A stretch of 64,000 bases of DNA from Rhizobiaceae bacterium (GTDB lineage: Bacteria; Pseudomonadota; Alphaproteobacteria; Rhizobiales; Rhizobiaceae), in NCBI GenBank assembly GCA_019635695.1, contig JAHBYZ010000007.1, positions 1 through 64,000 of the forward strand, in the 5' to 3' direction. How positions within the stretch are numbered: position 1 is the first letter of the stretch; each line of letters opens with the position of its first letter. The notes under the pieces are model-generated. The model had not been told where the DNA came from, ran no database searches, and worked only from the letters and a program-made list of their open reading frames with translations. The translations under genes and the position numbers were made by a program. Positions 17,955-27,733 of this stretch are shown here, piece by piece.

Positions 17955-18404
17955 ATGCTGAGACGCGTGGAATTCGCTTTTGCCGCGCTTCTCCTTTGCG
18001 CGGTGGTGGCGCTGGTCGGACTGGCTGCCATCACCCGCGCAACGGGAGCGCCGATCATCTGGTCGGTGGAGATAGCGCAGCTCATTTTCCTGTGGCTGTG
18101 CATCGTCGCCATCGACCTCGGCCTGCAGGACGAGCGTCACTTCGGGTTGCAGTTGCTCCAGGACAATGTGCGGCCCGGCATTCGCAAGATCATCGAAATC
18201 GTCAATATCGTGGTCCTTATCCTGCTGCTCGCCTTCCTGCTCCGCTATGCCTGGCGCAACACGATCGTCATGCACGCGCGGCTCGACGGCGCGCTGCAGA
18301 TCCCGGGTTCCTACTATCACGCTTCCATGGTGGCCGGGTTCGCCCTGATGATCCGCACGCTTCTGGTCAAGCTCGTCGCAACGCTCTCCCGAAAAGTCGC
18401 CTGA
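17955..18404 (+). CDS. TRAP transporter small permease (DctQ family)
   Basis: A 149-residue membrane protein with four predicted hydrophobic helices (around residues 8-30, 45-62, 80-105 and 120-140) and the DctQ-like stretch WSVEIAQLIFLWLCIVA. It forms the Q subunit linking the binding protein to the large permease. The start is preceded by GAGGGGACGGG. The stop is two bases before the large-permease start. Confidence 0.9.
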   Translation: MLRRVEFAFAALLLCAVVALVGLAAITRATGAPIIWSVEIAQLIFLWLCIVAIDLGLQDERHFGLQLLQDNVRPGIRKIIEIVNIVVLILLLAFLLRYAWRNTIVMHARLDGALQIPGSYYHASMVAGFALMIRTLLVKLVATLSRKVA

Positions 18405-18406
18405 CC

Positions 18407-19690
18407 ATGCTGCTCCTCATCGCGGCGCTGTTCGCCGTCTTCCTGTTCATCGGCATGCCGGTCGCCTTCGCACTGGCGCTTGCCGCGTTCCCCGTCTTCC
18501 TTGCGACCGGCACGATGCCCCCAACCGTCGCCATCCAGAAGATGGTCACGGCAACGCAAAGCTTCCCGCTGCTGGCCGTGCCCTTCTTCATCTTCGCCGG
18601 CAATCTGATGAACGCCACCGGCATAACCGAGCGCCTCGTCCGCTTCGCGCGGCTGCTCACCGGCTGGATGGCCGGCGGGCTCGGGCAGGTGTCGATCCTG
18701 CTCAGCCTGATGATGGGCGGCATCTCGGGCTCGGCCGTAGCGGACGCCTCGATGGAGGCCCGGCTTCTGGGGCCAAGCATGATCAGCCAGGGCGGATACT
18801 CCAGGGCGGCCACCGCCGCCGTGCTCGCCTTCGGGTCGATCATCACCGCAACCATTCCGCCGAGCATCGGCCTCATCCTTTTTGGTTTCATCAACGAGGT
18901 GTCGATCGGCCGCCTTTTCATCGCCGGCGTGATCCCCGGCCTGCTCCTCACCGTCATCCTGATGATAACCGCCTGGTTCATCGCACGGCGGAACGGCTAC
19001 GGGGCCGACATGGTCGAGACGCCCACCTTCCGCCAGTTGTGGGCCAGCTTCCTCGACAGCGTTTGGGCGCTTGCCTTTCCCGTAATCCTGATCGTCGGCT
19101 TCCGGTTCGGCCTGTTCACCGCGACCGAGGCCGGCGCATTCCTCGTTTTCTACGCGCTCTTCGTAGGCATCGTCGTCTACCGCGAGCTGACCTGGGAGAA
19201 GTTCTACGAGGCCACGAAGGGGTCGATCACCGACCTCGGCATGGTCATGCTGCTCATCATGATGGCGGCGGTGCTCGGTTACGCGGTTACCATCGAGCGC
19301 GGGCCGCAGCAGATCACCGAGTTCGTTACATCGCTGACCAGCGACCCGACGTTCATCCTGATGCTTGTGGTGGGACTGCTGATCGTCAGCGGCATGTTCC
19401 TGGAGGGCGCGGCCAACATCCTGCTCATCACCCCGATAGTCATGCCCGTTCTCGTGCACGCCGGTTTCGATCCGATCCACATGGGCATCCTGATCGTCAC
19501 GCTCATCAATTTCGGCGGCATCACGCCGCCGGTCGGCGTCATCATGTTCACCGTGTGCGGTATCCTGAACGTCAAGACCGGGGAATTCACCGCCGCTGCG
19601 ATGCCCTACTACGTAGCAATGCTGGTCTTCTTCGTGCTGCTGGTGGTGTTTCCGGCGCTGTCGCTGTTCCTGCCCGCGCGGCTGATGTAG
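18407..19690 (+). CDS. TRAP transporter large permease (DctM family)
   Basis: The 427-residue protein has about 12 hydrophobic helices and DctM hallmarks: FLFIGMPVAFAL at the N-terminus, MMGGISGSAVADA, ITATIPPSIGLILFG and NFGGITPPVGVIMF. It is the ion-coupled translocation subunit. The ATG at 18407 follows the small-permease stop by two bases. With an aldonate dehydratase and lactonase encoded divergently, the substrate is probably a sugar acid or uronate. Confidence 0.93.
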   Translation: MLLLIAALFAVFLFIGMPVAFALALAAFPVFLATGTMPPTVAIQKMVTATQSFPLLAVPFFIFAGNLMNATGITERLVRFARLLTGWMAGGLGQVSILLSLMMGGISGSAVADASMEARLLGPSMISQGGYSRAATAAVLAFGSIITATIPPSIGLILFGFINEVSIGRLFIAGVIPGLLLTVILMITAWFIARRNGYGADMVETPTFRQLWASFLDSVWALAFPVILIVGFRFGLFTATEAGAFLVFYALFVGIVVYRELTWEKFYEATKGSITDLGMVMLLIMMAAVLGYAVTIERGPQQITEFVTSLTSDPTFILMLVVGLLIVSGMFLEGAANILLITPIVMPVLVHAGFDPIHMGILIVTLINFGGITPPVGVIMFTVCGILNVKTGEFTAAAMPYYVAMLVFFVLLVVFPALSLFLPARLM

Positions 19691-19724
19691 AGAGACAACG
19701 CATGCGCCAGAAAGTCGGTTCGAT

Positions 19725-20441
19725 ATGAATGTCAGCTCGTTTTCGACGGCGCTGATGAAGGCGTCGGACGAACTGTCAGGCACGGCGCCCCAGGGATCAG
19801 CGGCCGCCCGCGTCTATTCGGTACTGCGAGCGCAGATCATCTCGCTCGAGCTGCTGCCCGACACGACGCTGGTACGCAGCGACATCGCGAATGCCTTCGG
19901 TGTCAGCCAGTCGCCTGTGCGCGAGGCGATCCAGCGACTCGAGCAGGAGGGTCTCGTCATCTCCTACCCTCAATCGCGCACCGTGGTGTCCAAGATCGAC
20001 GTGACGCACGCTCGGGAAACGCAGTTCCTGCGTCTCGGCGTCGAGCTGGAGGTGGCGCAGACCCTGGCCCGCACCAGCGACCGTGTACTGCTGGCGCCGG
20101 CGACCCGGCTGCTGCGCATGCAGAAGCTCGCTGGCGAGGACCGCGACATCGCCGAGTTCAACACGCTCGACCGGCTATTCCACCTGTCGCTGTTCGAAGC
20201 CGCCGGCGTCCGCGCATTGTGGCACCTGATCTCCGACCGCTCCGGCCACATCGACCGTCTGCGGCGCCTCAATCTGCCGGACCCTGGCAAGATCGCAGAG
20301 GTGATCCGCCACCACGAGGACATGCTCTCGGCGATAGGCTCCGGCGACGCCAGCGCGGTCGAAATGGCGGTGCGCACTCATCTTTCCGGCACACTGGCTT
20401 CCGTGCAGAAGATCATGGACCAGTATCCGCAGCACTTCTGA
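19725..20441 (+). CDS. GntR-family transcriptional regulator with FCD effector domain
   Basis: A 238-residue regulator with an N-terminal winged helix (about 25-95: SDIANAFGVSQSPVREAIQRLEQ) and an FCD/FadR-type all-helical C-terminal domain with the usual metal-site residues (Asp in NTLDRLFH, His in HHEDMLSAI, His in RTHLSG). Such proteins usually repress sugar-acid or carboxylate operons until the effector binds. It is encoded within the TRAP operon and is the best candidate to bind the palindrome at 16895-16908. Confidence 0.9.
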   Translation: MNVSSFSTALMKASDELSGTAPQGSAAARVYSVLRAQIISLELLPDTTLVRSDIANAFGVSQSPVREAIQRLEQEGLVISYPQSRTVVSKIDVTHARETQFLRLGVELEVAQTLARTSDRVLLAPATRLLRMQKLAGEDRDIAEFNTLDRLFHLSLFEAAGVRALWHLISDRSGHIDRLRRLNLPDPGKIAEVIRHHEDMLSAIGSGDASAVEMAVRTHLSGTLASVQKIMDQYPQHF

Positions 20442-20542
20442 CGCTGCCGGCCGTTGCGCTGCCGTGCCTCGATCCGGTAGAGCCTGACGCTTGGCGTCGC
20501 GGACCGGCAATTCTTCGGACCTGTTTGCAGGAGCACGAGCAG

Positions 20543-21973
20543 ATGCTGCACAAGAACCTGATCGGCGGCGAATGGGTCGGCGCCGAAGGAATTGAGAACA
20601 TCAATCCCTCCGACCTCGGCGACGTCGTGGGAGTCTATGCACGAGCCAGCGCGGAGGAGACCCAGCAGGCCATCGCCGCCGCGCGGGCGGCGTTTCGCAC
20701 ATGGTCGCGCTCCGGCATCCTCGAGCGCCATGCGATCCTGCGCAAGACGGCCGACGAGATCCTCGCCCGCAAGCAGGAACTAGGCGAACTGCTCAGCCGC
20801 GAGGAAGGCAAGACGCTGGCCGAGGGCATCGGCGAAGTCACGCGCGCCGGGCAGATATTCGATTTCTTCGCGGGCGAGACGCTGCGGCTCGCGGGCGAAA
20901 CGCTGCCCAGCGTGCGTCCGGGCATCTCCGTCGACATCACACGCGAGCCGGTCGGCGTGGTGGGCATCATAACGCCCTGGAATTTCCCTATCGCCATTCC
21001 AGCGTGGAAGATCGCGCCGGCGCTGGCCTACGGCAACACGGTCGTGTTCAAGCCGGCCGATCTGGTCCCCGGCTCGTCTTGGGCGATCATCGACATCCTC
21101 GCGCGCGCCGGCCTGCCGGGCGGCGTGCTCAACCTCGTCATGGGCAAGGGCTCGGTCGTCGGCCAGACGATGCTGGACAGCCCTGACATCGACGCCATCA
21201 CCTTCACCGGATCGGTCGGCACCGGGCGCCGGGTGGCGGAGTCCTCCATCCGCTTCGGCCGTCGCTTCCAGCTGGAAATGGGCGGCAAGAACCCCACGGT
21301 CGTACTCGACGACGCGGACATGAAGGTCGCGGTCGAGACGGTGGCGCAGTCGGCCTTCTTCTCCACCGGCCAGCGCTGCACGGCGACCTCGCGCGTCATC
21401 GTCAGCGAAGGCATCCACGACCGCTTCGTGGCGGCGCTCGCCGAGCGCACTGCCGGTCTGCGCGTCGGCCATGCGCTGGCGAAGGATACCGAGATCGGGC
21501 CGGTGGTGGACGCAACGCAGCTGAAGCAGGACGCCGACTACATCGAGATCGGCAAAAGCGAGGGCGCGAAGCTGGTGACGGGCGGGGACAAGATCGATTC
21601 CGGCACGAAAGGCCATTTCTTCCGACCGGCGCTGTTCACCGAGGCCAGCAACAGCATGCGCATCGCCCGCGAGGAGATTTTCGGGCCGGTCGCCGCCGTC
21701 ATCCGCGTCAAGGACTACGAGGAGGCGCTCGCCACCGCCAACGACACTGAGTTCGGCCTGTCGGCCGGCATCGTCACCACCTCGCTCAAGCATTCCCAGC
21801 ATTTCAAGCGCAACTCCGAGGCCGGCATGGTGATGGTCAATCTGCCGACGGCAGGTGTCGACTTCCACGTGCCGTTCGGCGGCCGCAAGGGGTCGAGCTA
21901 CGGGCCGCGCGAGCAGGGCCGCTACGCGGCCGAGTTCTATACGGTCGTGAAGACTGCCTACACCGCGCCGTAA
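20543..21973 (+). CDS. NAD(P)+-dependent aldehyde dehydrogenase (2,5-dioxovalerate / glycolaldehyde type)
   Basis: The 476-residue enzyme has the full aldehyde-dehydrogenase machinery: Asn147 in TPWNFP, Glu245 in LEMGGKN, catalytic Cys279 in TGQRCTATS, and the cofactor loop FTGSVGTG. Length and ITREPVGVVG resemble alpha-ketoglutaric-semialdehyde dehydrogenases of oxidative pentose and uronate routes. If the RraA-like protein is an aldolase, an alternative substrate would be the released glycolaldehyde or similar aldehyde. It is last in the TRAP operon. CAGGAG lies nine bases before the ATG. The region 21974-22068 after it shows no clear terminator. Confidence 0.9.
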   Translation: MLHKNLIGGEWVGAEGIENINPSDLGDVVGVYARASAEETQQAIAAARAAFRTWSRSGILERHAILRKTADEILARKQELGELLSREEGKTLAEGIGEVTRAGQIFDFFAGETLRLAGETLPSVRPGISVDITREPVGVVGIITPWNFPIAIPAWKIAPALAYGNTVVFKPADLVPGSSWAIIDILARAGLPGGVLNLVMGKGSVVGQTMLDSPDIDAITFTGSVGTGRRVAESSIRFGRRFQLEMGGKNPTVVLDDADMKVAVETVAQSAFFSTGQRCTATSRVIVSEGIHDRFVAALAERTAGLRVGHALAKDTEIGPVVDATQLKQDADYIEIGKSEGAKLVTGGDKIDSGTKGHFFRPALFTEASNSMRIAREEIFGPVAAVIRVKDYEEALATANDTEFGLSAGIVTTSLKHSQHFKRNSEAGMVMVNLPTAGVDFHVPFGGRKGSSYGPREQGRYAAEFYTVVKTAYTAP

Positions 21974-22068
21974 TCGGCCAAGCCCCTGCGGACGAGACGT
22001 TTCCAGCCAGATGCGCTTCCAGCGTCTGCGTAACCAATGCGCTTCCTAAGCAACGCTGGACACCACGC

Positions 22069-23247
22069 CTAGAACCCCTCGCCGGGCGGCTGGACGAGAA
22101 CCAGATCGCCGCGTTCGACGCGGTACACCGCATGCCGGCGCTCCACGGAGCCGTCGCGGTGCAGGCGGAACATGCCCGCCGCACCACGGAAGCCGGTCGC
22201 CTGCTGCAGCGTGGCCGTGGAGAAGGCTTTCGCGCCTCCGCTGCGGGCCAGCCCTGCCGCTAGCGCGACGGCGTCATAGGCATAGGCGGCATCGAGCGAC
22301 AGCGGCCGGCCGCTTGCCTGCTGGAAACGCGTCGCGATGACCTTGAGGCTCTCCTGATCGGCGAGTGCGATCAGTGCTCCGTCGAGCACCGCCTCGCTAT
22401 ACAGCGCGCGCGGCCACGCAGAATTGCCGATGAGGGCGGCAAGCGTCGATCCGAGTCCCGCCGAAACGATCGCCTGGGCGACGGTTGCCGGTGCGCGGCC
22501 GGTGCCGAAAATGACGGCGGCCGTCGACTGGCGGAACACTTCCGCGTGGGGCGTCAGGGCACCACCCACGGCAGCGTCTGCAAGCGGGTAGCGGATGGTG
22601 GCGACGATGCGGGCGCCGGCGCGCGCCGCGCCGGAACGGAAGCGCTCGAGCGCGACGGGCGCGAAATCCTCCGGCACCAGCACGACCAGACGCGACTGTC
22701 CCGCGCCCACGGCGGCACGGACGCCCTCGACCGCGCTGTCGATGCCGTCGCCGCCGAAAGCGTAGACACCGGAAGCTGGTGGGGCCTCGCCGGCCAACGA
22801 CAACACCGGCGGCCGGCGGGCGGCAGGGATAGCAGCCACGGCCGCGACACTTTCGGGATCGGTCGGGCCGATCACCAGAGCCGCGTTGGCGACGAAGGCC
22901 TGTTCGACGAGCGCGCGGGTCGTCGAAGGCGATCCGCCGGTGTCCGCCACCTGCAGGGTGAGTTGGTCAAGACCGAGATCGGTGATTGCAAGCCGCGCGC
23001 CGGCGATGGCGTCAGCCGCGCGCACACCGGCGTTGCCGCCTGCACTGCGCGGCAATGCGACGAGCACGCGAACCGGACCGCTGCCGAGCGTCTCGGCGGC
23101 TGGAGGCGCGGTTTCGGGCGCGACCGCCAGCGCCCCTTCCGTATCGACTGACTGACAGGCGGCGACGACCAGTACCATTGCAATTACCGCGAGGCGTCCG
23201 GTGAAGCCGGATACGCCATCGCTCAGCACTCCTGCGAAGCCGAACAT
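22069..23247 (-). CDS. Lipoprotein of the penicillin-binding-protein-activator / Peripla_BP_6 type
   Basis: The 392-residue protein has a hydrophobic leader ending in a lipobox, LVVAAC, with Cys31 as the likely lipidated residue, followed by a Pro/Ala-rich linker. It then has a type I periplasmic-binding fold: VRVLVALPRSAGGNAG, ALVIGPTDPESV, APPASGVYAFGG and AYAYDAVALAAGLAR. The C-terminus (GFRGAAGMFRLHRDGSVERRH) is the characteristic end of alphaproteobacterial 'PBP activator' proteins related to LpoA. A periplasmic role in peptidoglycan synthesis is only inferred; it could also be a solute-binding relic. It stands alone, divergent from the cysteine-protease gene. Confidence 0.78.
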   Translation of the reverse strand: MFGFAGVLSDGVSGFTGRLAVIAMVLVVAACQSVDTEGALAVAPETAPPAAETLGSGPVRVLVALPRSAGGNAGVRAADAIAGARLAITDLGLDQLTLQVADTGGSPSTTRALVEQAFVANAALVIGPTDPESVAAVAAIPAARRPPVLSLAGEAPPASGVYAFGGDGIDSAVEGVRAAVGAGQSRLVVLVPEDFAPVALERFRSGAARAGARIVATIRYPLADAAVGGALTPHAEVFRQSTAAVIFGTGRAPATVAQAIVSAGLGSTLAALIGNSAWPRALYSEAVLDGALIALADQESLKVIATRFQQASGRPLSLDAAYAYDAVALAAGLARSGGAKAFSTATLQQATGFRGAAGMFRLHRDGSVERRHAVYRVERGDLVLVQPPGEGF

Positions 23248-23337
23248 GAAAGCTCCTCGTCCACCGGCGATTGAAGGCCGAACCGCCGCGCGAATTTAGA
23301 CGAGCGCATCGGCTGCGGCAAATCTTCGGAACGCCAC

Positions 23338-23465
23338 GGTCGCCAAATATTGCGTGATCGTTAATCGAAAGAATAAATCTTTATTCGATCTCGAATGTGA
23401 CAATAGTATTCGCGTTATCTAAGTCTATTTCCGTGTATTTCATCCAAAGCCGCTAGATTGCTCCC
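23338..23465. promoter_or_regulatory. AT-rich divergent spacer with nested inverted repeats
   Basis: Within the 236-bp spacer 23248-23483 the base composition drops sharply in GC. GAATAAA-TC-TTTATTC (23371-23386) is a perfect inverted repeat, embedded in a second one with outer arms ATCGAA and TTCGAT. It lies between the PBP-activator-like and BTLCP genes and probably contains their promoters; the palindrome may be an operator or curved-DNA site. Confidence 0.5.
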
Positions 23466-23483
23466 GTTGTTGGGGGCATTGAC

Positions 23484-24506
23484 ATGTCGGCATTTCGGAC
23501 GGTCCTGAAGGCGGTGGCGGTACTTGCCGGTATTGCGGGCGTCGCCGCGCCGGCATCGGCCGGCGGCTCGGAGACACGCTGGCCGAGCGCCTACATCGCC
23601 AGCAACGCCGCGACCGTCGCGGTCGACTGGAACGTCGGTCGCGCGGTCGTTGCGTATGCCGGGCATTTTTCGATCGCTCATCTATTGCCCAGTCGGGCCG
23701 CGCCAAAGCTCGCTCGGCTCGGCGGGACACCCTTGGAGGGGCTGCGCGCCAGCATCGACGCAACTCGCCTGGGCCGAAGCGACATGGCGTCCGAAACGGT
23801 CGGTCCCGACGAAATGCGCACCGGTGCAATTCCGGCAGCGCGTGCAGCGACCGCGGCGTCTGGCCTGTTCGGCTCGGTCGCCCTGCCCTTCCGCAAGCTA
23901 TCTGCACTTGAGCGCCTCAAGGAGCTGCGTCCGGCGATGGCCCGGCCGACCGCCTGCGGCGACGCGGGGTGCAAGGCGCGGGTGCAACTGATCCGCGAGT
24001 TCATCGAGCCGGCAAAGGGCCGGCGCGACCTGGTCGACCGCGTCAATCGGGCCGTGAACGGATTGATCGCCTATCGCTCCGACCGCGACGCATTCGGGGT
24101 GGTCGACCGCTGGGCGGGGCCTGCGCAGACACTCGCCCGCGGTTTCGCCGACTGCGAGGACTATGCGCTGCTCAAGATGGCGCTGCTGGCCGAGCGCGGC
24201 GTCGAGCCGGCGGCCATGACGCTGGTCGTGCTGCGCGACCGCAGCCGCGAGGCCTATCACGCCGTGCTGGCCGTCCAGATTGGCGGCGAGCGCCTGATCC
24301 TCGACAATCTCGAGGTCTCGGTGCGCCGCGACACCGAGCTCGCCCATTACATGCCGCTCTACTCCATCAGCGATGGCAAGGGCTACATTCATGGCCGGCG
24401 CGCCGGCGCGCCCGCCCGGATGGCGGGCCTCGGCAATCTTTCAGCGATCGCACCGGGCGAGGGCATCGCGCAGCCCGAGTTCACTGCGGCCTACGGCCCA
24501 CGCTGA
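23484..24506 (+). CDS. Bacterial transglutaminase-like cysteine peptidase (BTLCP family)
   Basis: The 340-residue protein starts with a signal peptide (MSAFRTVLKA, hydrophobic stretch, cleavage after ASA-GG). The C-terminal half is a transglutaminase-like fold with a visible triad: Cys224 in GFADCEDYALLK, His259 in AYHAVLAVQ and Asp274 in LILDNLEV. BTLCP proteins are periplasmic proteases or binding proteins (LapG is a relative). The family is often about 200-240 residues; here about 120 residues lie between the signal peptide and the domain, without recognised homology. Its partner is unknown: no LapD-like or adhesin gene is present in the window. Confidence 0.88.
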   Translation: MSAFRTVLKAVAVLAGIAGVAAPASAGGSETRWPSAYIASNAATVAVDWNVGRAVVAYAGHFSIAHLLPSRAAPKLARLGGTPLEGLRASIDATRLGRSDMASETVGPDEMRTGAIPAARAATAASGLFGSVALPFRKLSALERLKELRPAMARPTACGDAGCKARVQLIREFIEPAKGRRDLVDRVNRAVNGLIAYRSDRDAFGVVDRWAGPAQTLARGFADCEDYALLKMALLAERGVEPAAMTLVVLRDRSREAYHAVLAVQIGGERLILDNLEVSVRRDTELAHYMPLYSISDGKGYIHGRRAGAPARMAGLGNLSAIAPGEGIAQPEFTAAYGPR

Positions 24507-24643
24507 AACGAGCGGCGTTTCCCGTCCATATATCGGCCGCGACCGCGCGCTGGACCACCTGGCAAGGCCGAATGGCCGTTGCCACGGCGCAGCCGGCATG
24601 ATGTAGGGGCAACATACCTGCATATCGGACCGTACGCCGACGC

Positions 24644-25855
24644 ATGCACGCCCCGCAGACAAAGCCGCCAGCAGCCGCCGTCTGGGCTCTGGGCCTGACG
24701 CAGGTCGTCGGTTTCGGCACGCTGTTCTACAGCTTCGCCATCCTGGCGCCCGCCATCTCCGTCGAACTCGCCGTGCCGGCGCAATGGCCGTTCGGGGCAC
24801 TTTCGGTCGCGCTCCTGTTCGGCAGCATCATCTCGCCGGCGGCCGGGCGGATGGCCGACCGCTTCGGCGCGGGCAGGATGATGACAGCCGGCTCCGCCGC
24901 GGCGGCGCTTACGCTTGCCGCCGCAGGGCTTGCACCCGAACGCTGGAGCTTCGCCACCGCACTGGTGGCGATGGAACTCGCCTCCTGCTTCGTGCTCTAC
25001 GCAACGGCGTTCGTCGCCGTGGTCCAGCTCGGACCGGCGGGCGGCCAGCGCGGCATCGTGCATCTGACGTTGATAGGCGGCTTCGCCTCCACCGTATTCT
25101 GGCCGCTGACGACTGCCCTGCACGAGCAGCTCTCGTGGCGCGAGGTCTATCTCGTCTTCGCGGCGCTCAACCTTTGCCTATGCCTGCCGATCCACTGGTG
25201 GATCGCGCGGCTGAGCGGAAGACGTCTCGCGGCAACCGCCGGTGCCGTCGGTGCGGAAGACCGGCCGGCGCCACCCTCGGCGCCTCCCGCCCGCCGGCGC
25301 GCCATCTTCCTGCTGATGCTCGCCGGTTTCGCGGTGGAGGGTTTTGTCCTTTCCGCCGTGCTGCTGCACATGGTGCCGCTGATCGGCGCGCTCGGCCTCG
25401 GCGCCGCTGGTGTGCTGGTCTCGACGCTGTTCGGTCCCGCGCAGGTCGCGAGCCGCCTGATCAACATGACCTTCGGCGGCACGCTGCGCCAGACGGCGCT
25501 CGTCATCATCGCGGCGACGCTTCTGCCGACGGGAATAGCGGTGGCTCTGGGATTCGCCCCGACAACCGCCGGCATCGCGGCCTTTGTCATCCTGTTCGGC
25601 CTCGGTTCGGGTCTGCTCTCCATCGTCACCGGCACGCTGCCGCTGGAGGTGCTCGGCCGCGAGGGCTACGGCGCATCGGTCGGCTGGATGAGCGCGGCGC
25701 GGCAGTTCACGACCGCCTTTGCGCCCTTCGTCTTCGCCGTCCTGATGGCGGAGATGGGCGTGCGGCCCTCGCTGGGGTTGCTGCTGGCGCTGGCTGGATG
25801 CGGCATCGCCCTGTTCGCCCTGCTGGCCTGGATGACCCGGCCCTCGCGCGCGTGA
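24644..25855 (+). CDS. MFS transporter
   Basis: A 403-residue, 12-helix major-facilitator protein with the inter-helix-2/3 motif GRMADRFGAGRMM and a central cytoplasmic loop near residues 200-225 rich in Pro/Ala. Its opening, VWALGLTQVVGFGTLFYSF, is typical of a family of rhizobial efflux proteins sometimes found in arsenic-resistance clusters, but no ars gene is nearby, so the substrate is left open. It converges with the ABC ATPase gene six bases downstream. The preceding 137-bp spacer shows no recognisable signal. Confidence 0.85.
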   Translation: MHAPQTKPPAAAVWALGLTQVVGFGTLFYSFAILAPAISVELAVPAQWPFGALSVALLFGSIISPAAGRMADRFGAGRMMTAGSAAAALTLAAAGLAPERWSFATALVAMELASCFVLYATAFVAVVQLGPAGGQRGIVHLTLIGGFASTVFWPLTTALHEQLSWREVYLVFAALNLCLCLPIHWWIARLSGRRLAATAGAVGAEDRPAPPSAPPARRRAIFLLMLAGFAVEGFVLSAVLLHMVPLIGALGLGAAGVLVSTLFGPAQVASRLINMTFGGTLRQTALVIIAATLLPTGIAVALGFAPTTAGIAAFVILFGLGSGLLSIVTGTLPLEVLGREGYGASVGWMSAARQFTTAFAPFVFAVLMAEMGVRPSLGLLLALAGCGIALFALLAWMTRPSRA

Positions 25856-25861
25856 CACCGG

Positions 25862-26878
<1,017 letters not shown>

Positions 26879-26881
26879 GGT

Positions 26882-27733
26882 TCAGCCCTTGACGCCCGAC
26901 AGGGCGAAGCTTTCGATGATCTGCCGCTGGGCGATCAGGTAGACGATGAGGATAGGAACGACCGCCAGGCTGGTCGCCGCCAGCTGCAGATGCCAGAGCG
27001 GCATCCCGTAAGGGTCGGTGAAGTTGGACAGCGCCAGCGGCAGCGTGAACTTCTCGAGCGACGACACGAAGATCAGCGGCTCGAGGAACAGGTTCCACGA
27101 GTTCAGGAAGGTGATGATGGCAACGGCCGCAAGCGCCGGCCGCGACATGGGTAGCGCGATGCGCCACCAGACGCCGAAGCGGCTGAGGCCGTCCATCTTG
27201 CCCGCGTCCTCCAGTTCCTTCGGCAGCGCCATGAAATATTGCCGCATCAGGAAGGTCGCCATGATGCCCTGCGGCCCGAACACCGGCAGCAGGATCAGCG
27301 GCCAGTGCGAGTCGATGAAGCCGGCCCATTTCATCAGGAAGAAGTTCGGGATGATCGTCACTTCCTCGGGCACCATCAGCGCCGAGACGAGGAACAGCCC
27401 GACCAGAGCCGAGCCGGCGAAGCGCAGCCGCGCCAGCGCGTAGCCGGCAAGCGATGAGACAAACAGCGTCAATGCCGTCACCGTCACCGCAATGTAGAGC
27501 GAGTTGAAGTACTGCCTTGCGAAAGGCTGGTAGGTGAACACGTCGAGGAAATTCTGCCACTGCCATTCGCGCGGGATCAGGCTCGGCGACCCGAAGATCT
27601 CGTTTGCGCTCTTGAACCCACCGGAGATCATCCACAGGAACGGGAACACAAAGGGGATCGCCACCACGGCGAGCGCGATCGTCCAGCAGATCTGGGTTAT
27701 GATGCGCAGCTGGCGCTGGGTCAGGGAGCCCAT
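26882..27733 (-). CDS. Carbohydrate ABC transporter permease (MalG family)
   Basis: A 283-residue permease with six hydrophobic helices and the EAA-loop variant LEDAGKMDGLSRFGVWWRIALP that contacts the ATPase. The ATG at 27733 shares a base with the stop of the MalF-type gene (TGATG). It forms the inner-membrane channel together with the product of that gene. Confidence 0.93.
   Translation of the reverse strand: MGSLTQRQLRIITQICWTIALAVVAIPFVFPFLWMISGGFKSANEIFGSPSLIPREWQWQNFLDVFTYQPFARQYFNSLYIAVTVTALTLFVSSLAGYALARLRFAGSALVGLFLVSALMVPEEVTIIPNFFLMKWAGFIDSHWPLILLPVFGPQGIMATFLMRQYFMALPKELEDAGKMDGLSRFGVWWRIALPMSRPALAAVAIITFLNSWNLFLEPLIFVSSLEKFTLPLALSNFTDPYGMPLWHLQLAATSLAVVPILIVYLIAQRQIIESFALSGVKG

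Noticed and set aside
22016-22062. Inverted pair CCAGCGT / ACGCTGG after the aldehyde dehydrogenase gene
   Set aside because: The loop is about 30 nt and no T-tract follows; it is not a convincing terminator.
24644-25855. MFS protein considered as an arsenite exporter
   Set aside because: There is only a general N-terminal resemblance and no ars gene nearby.
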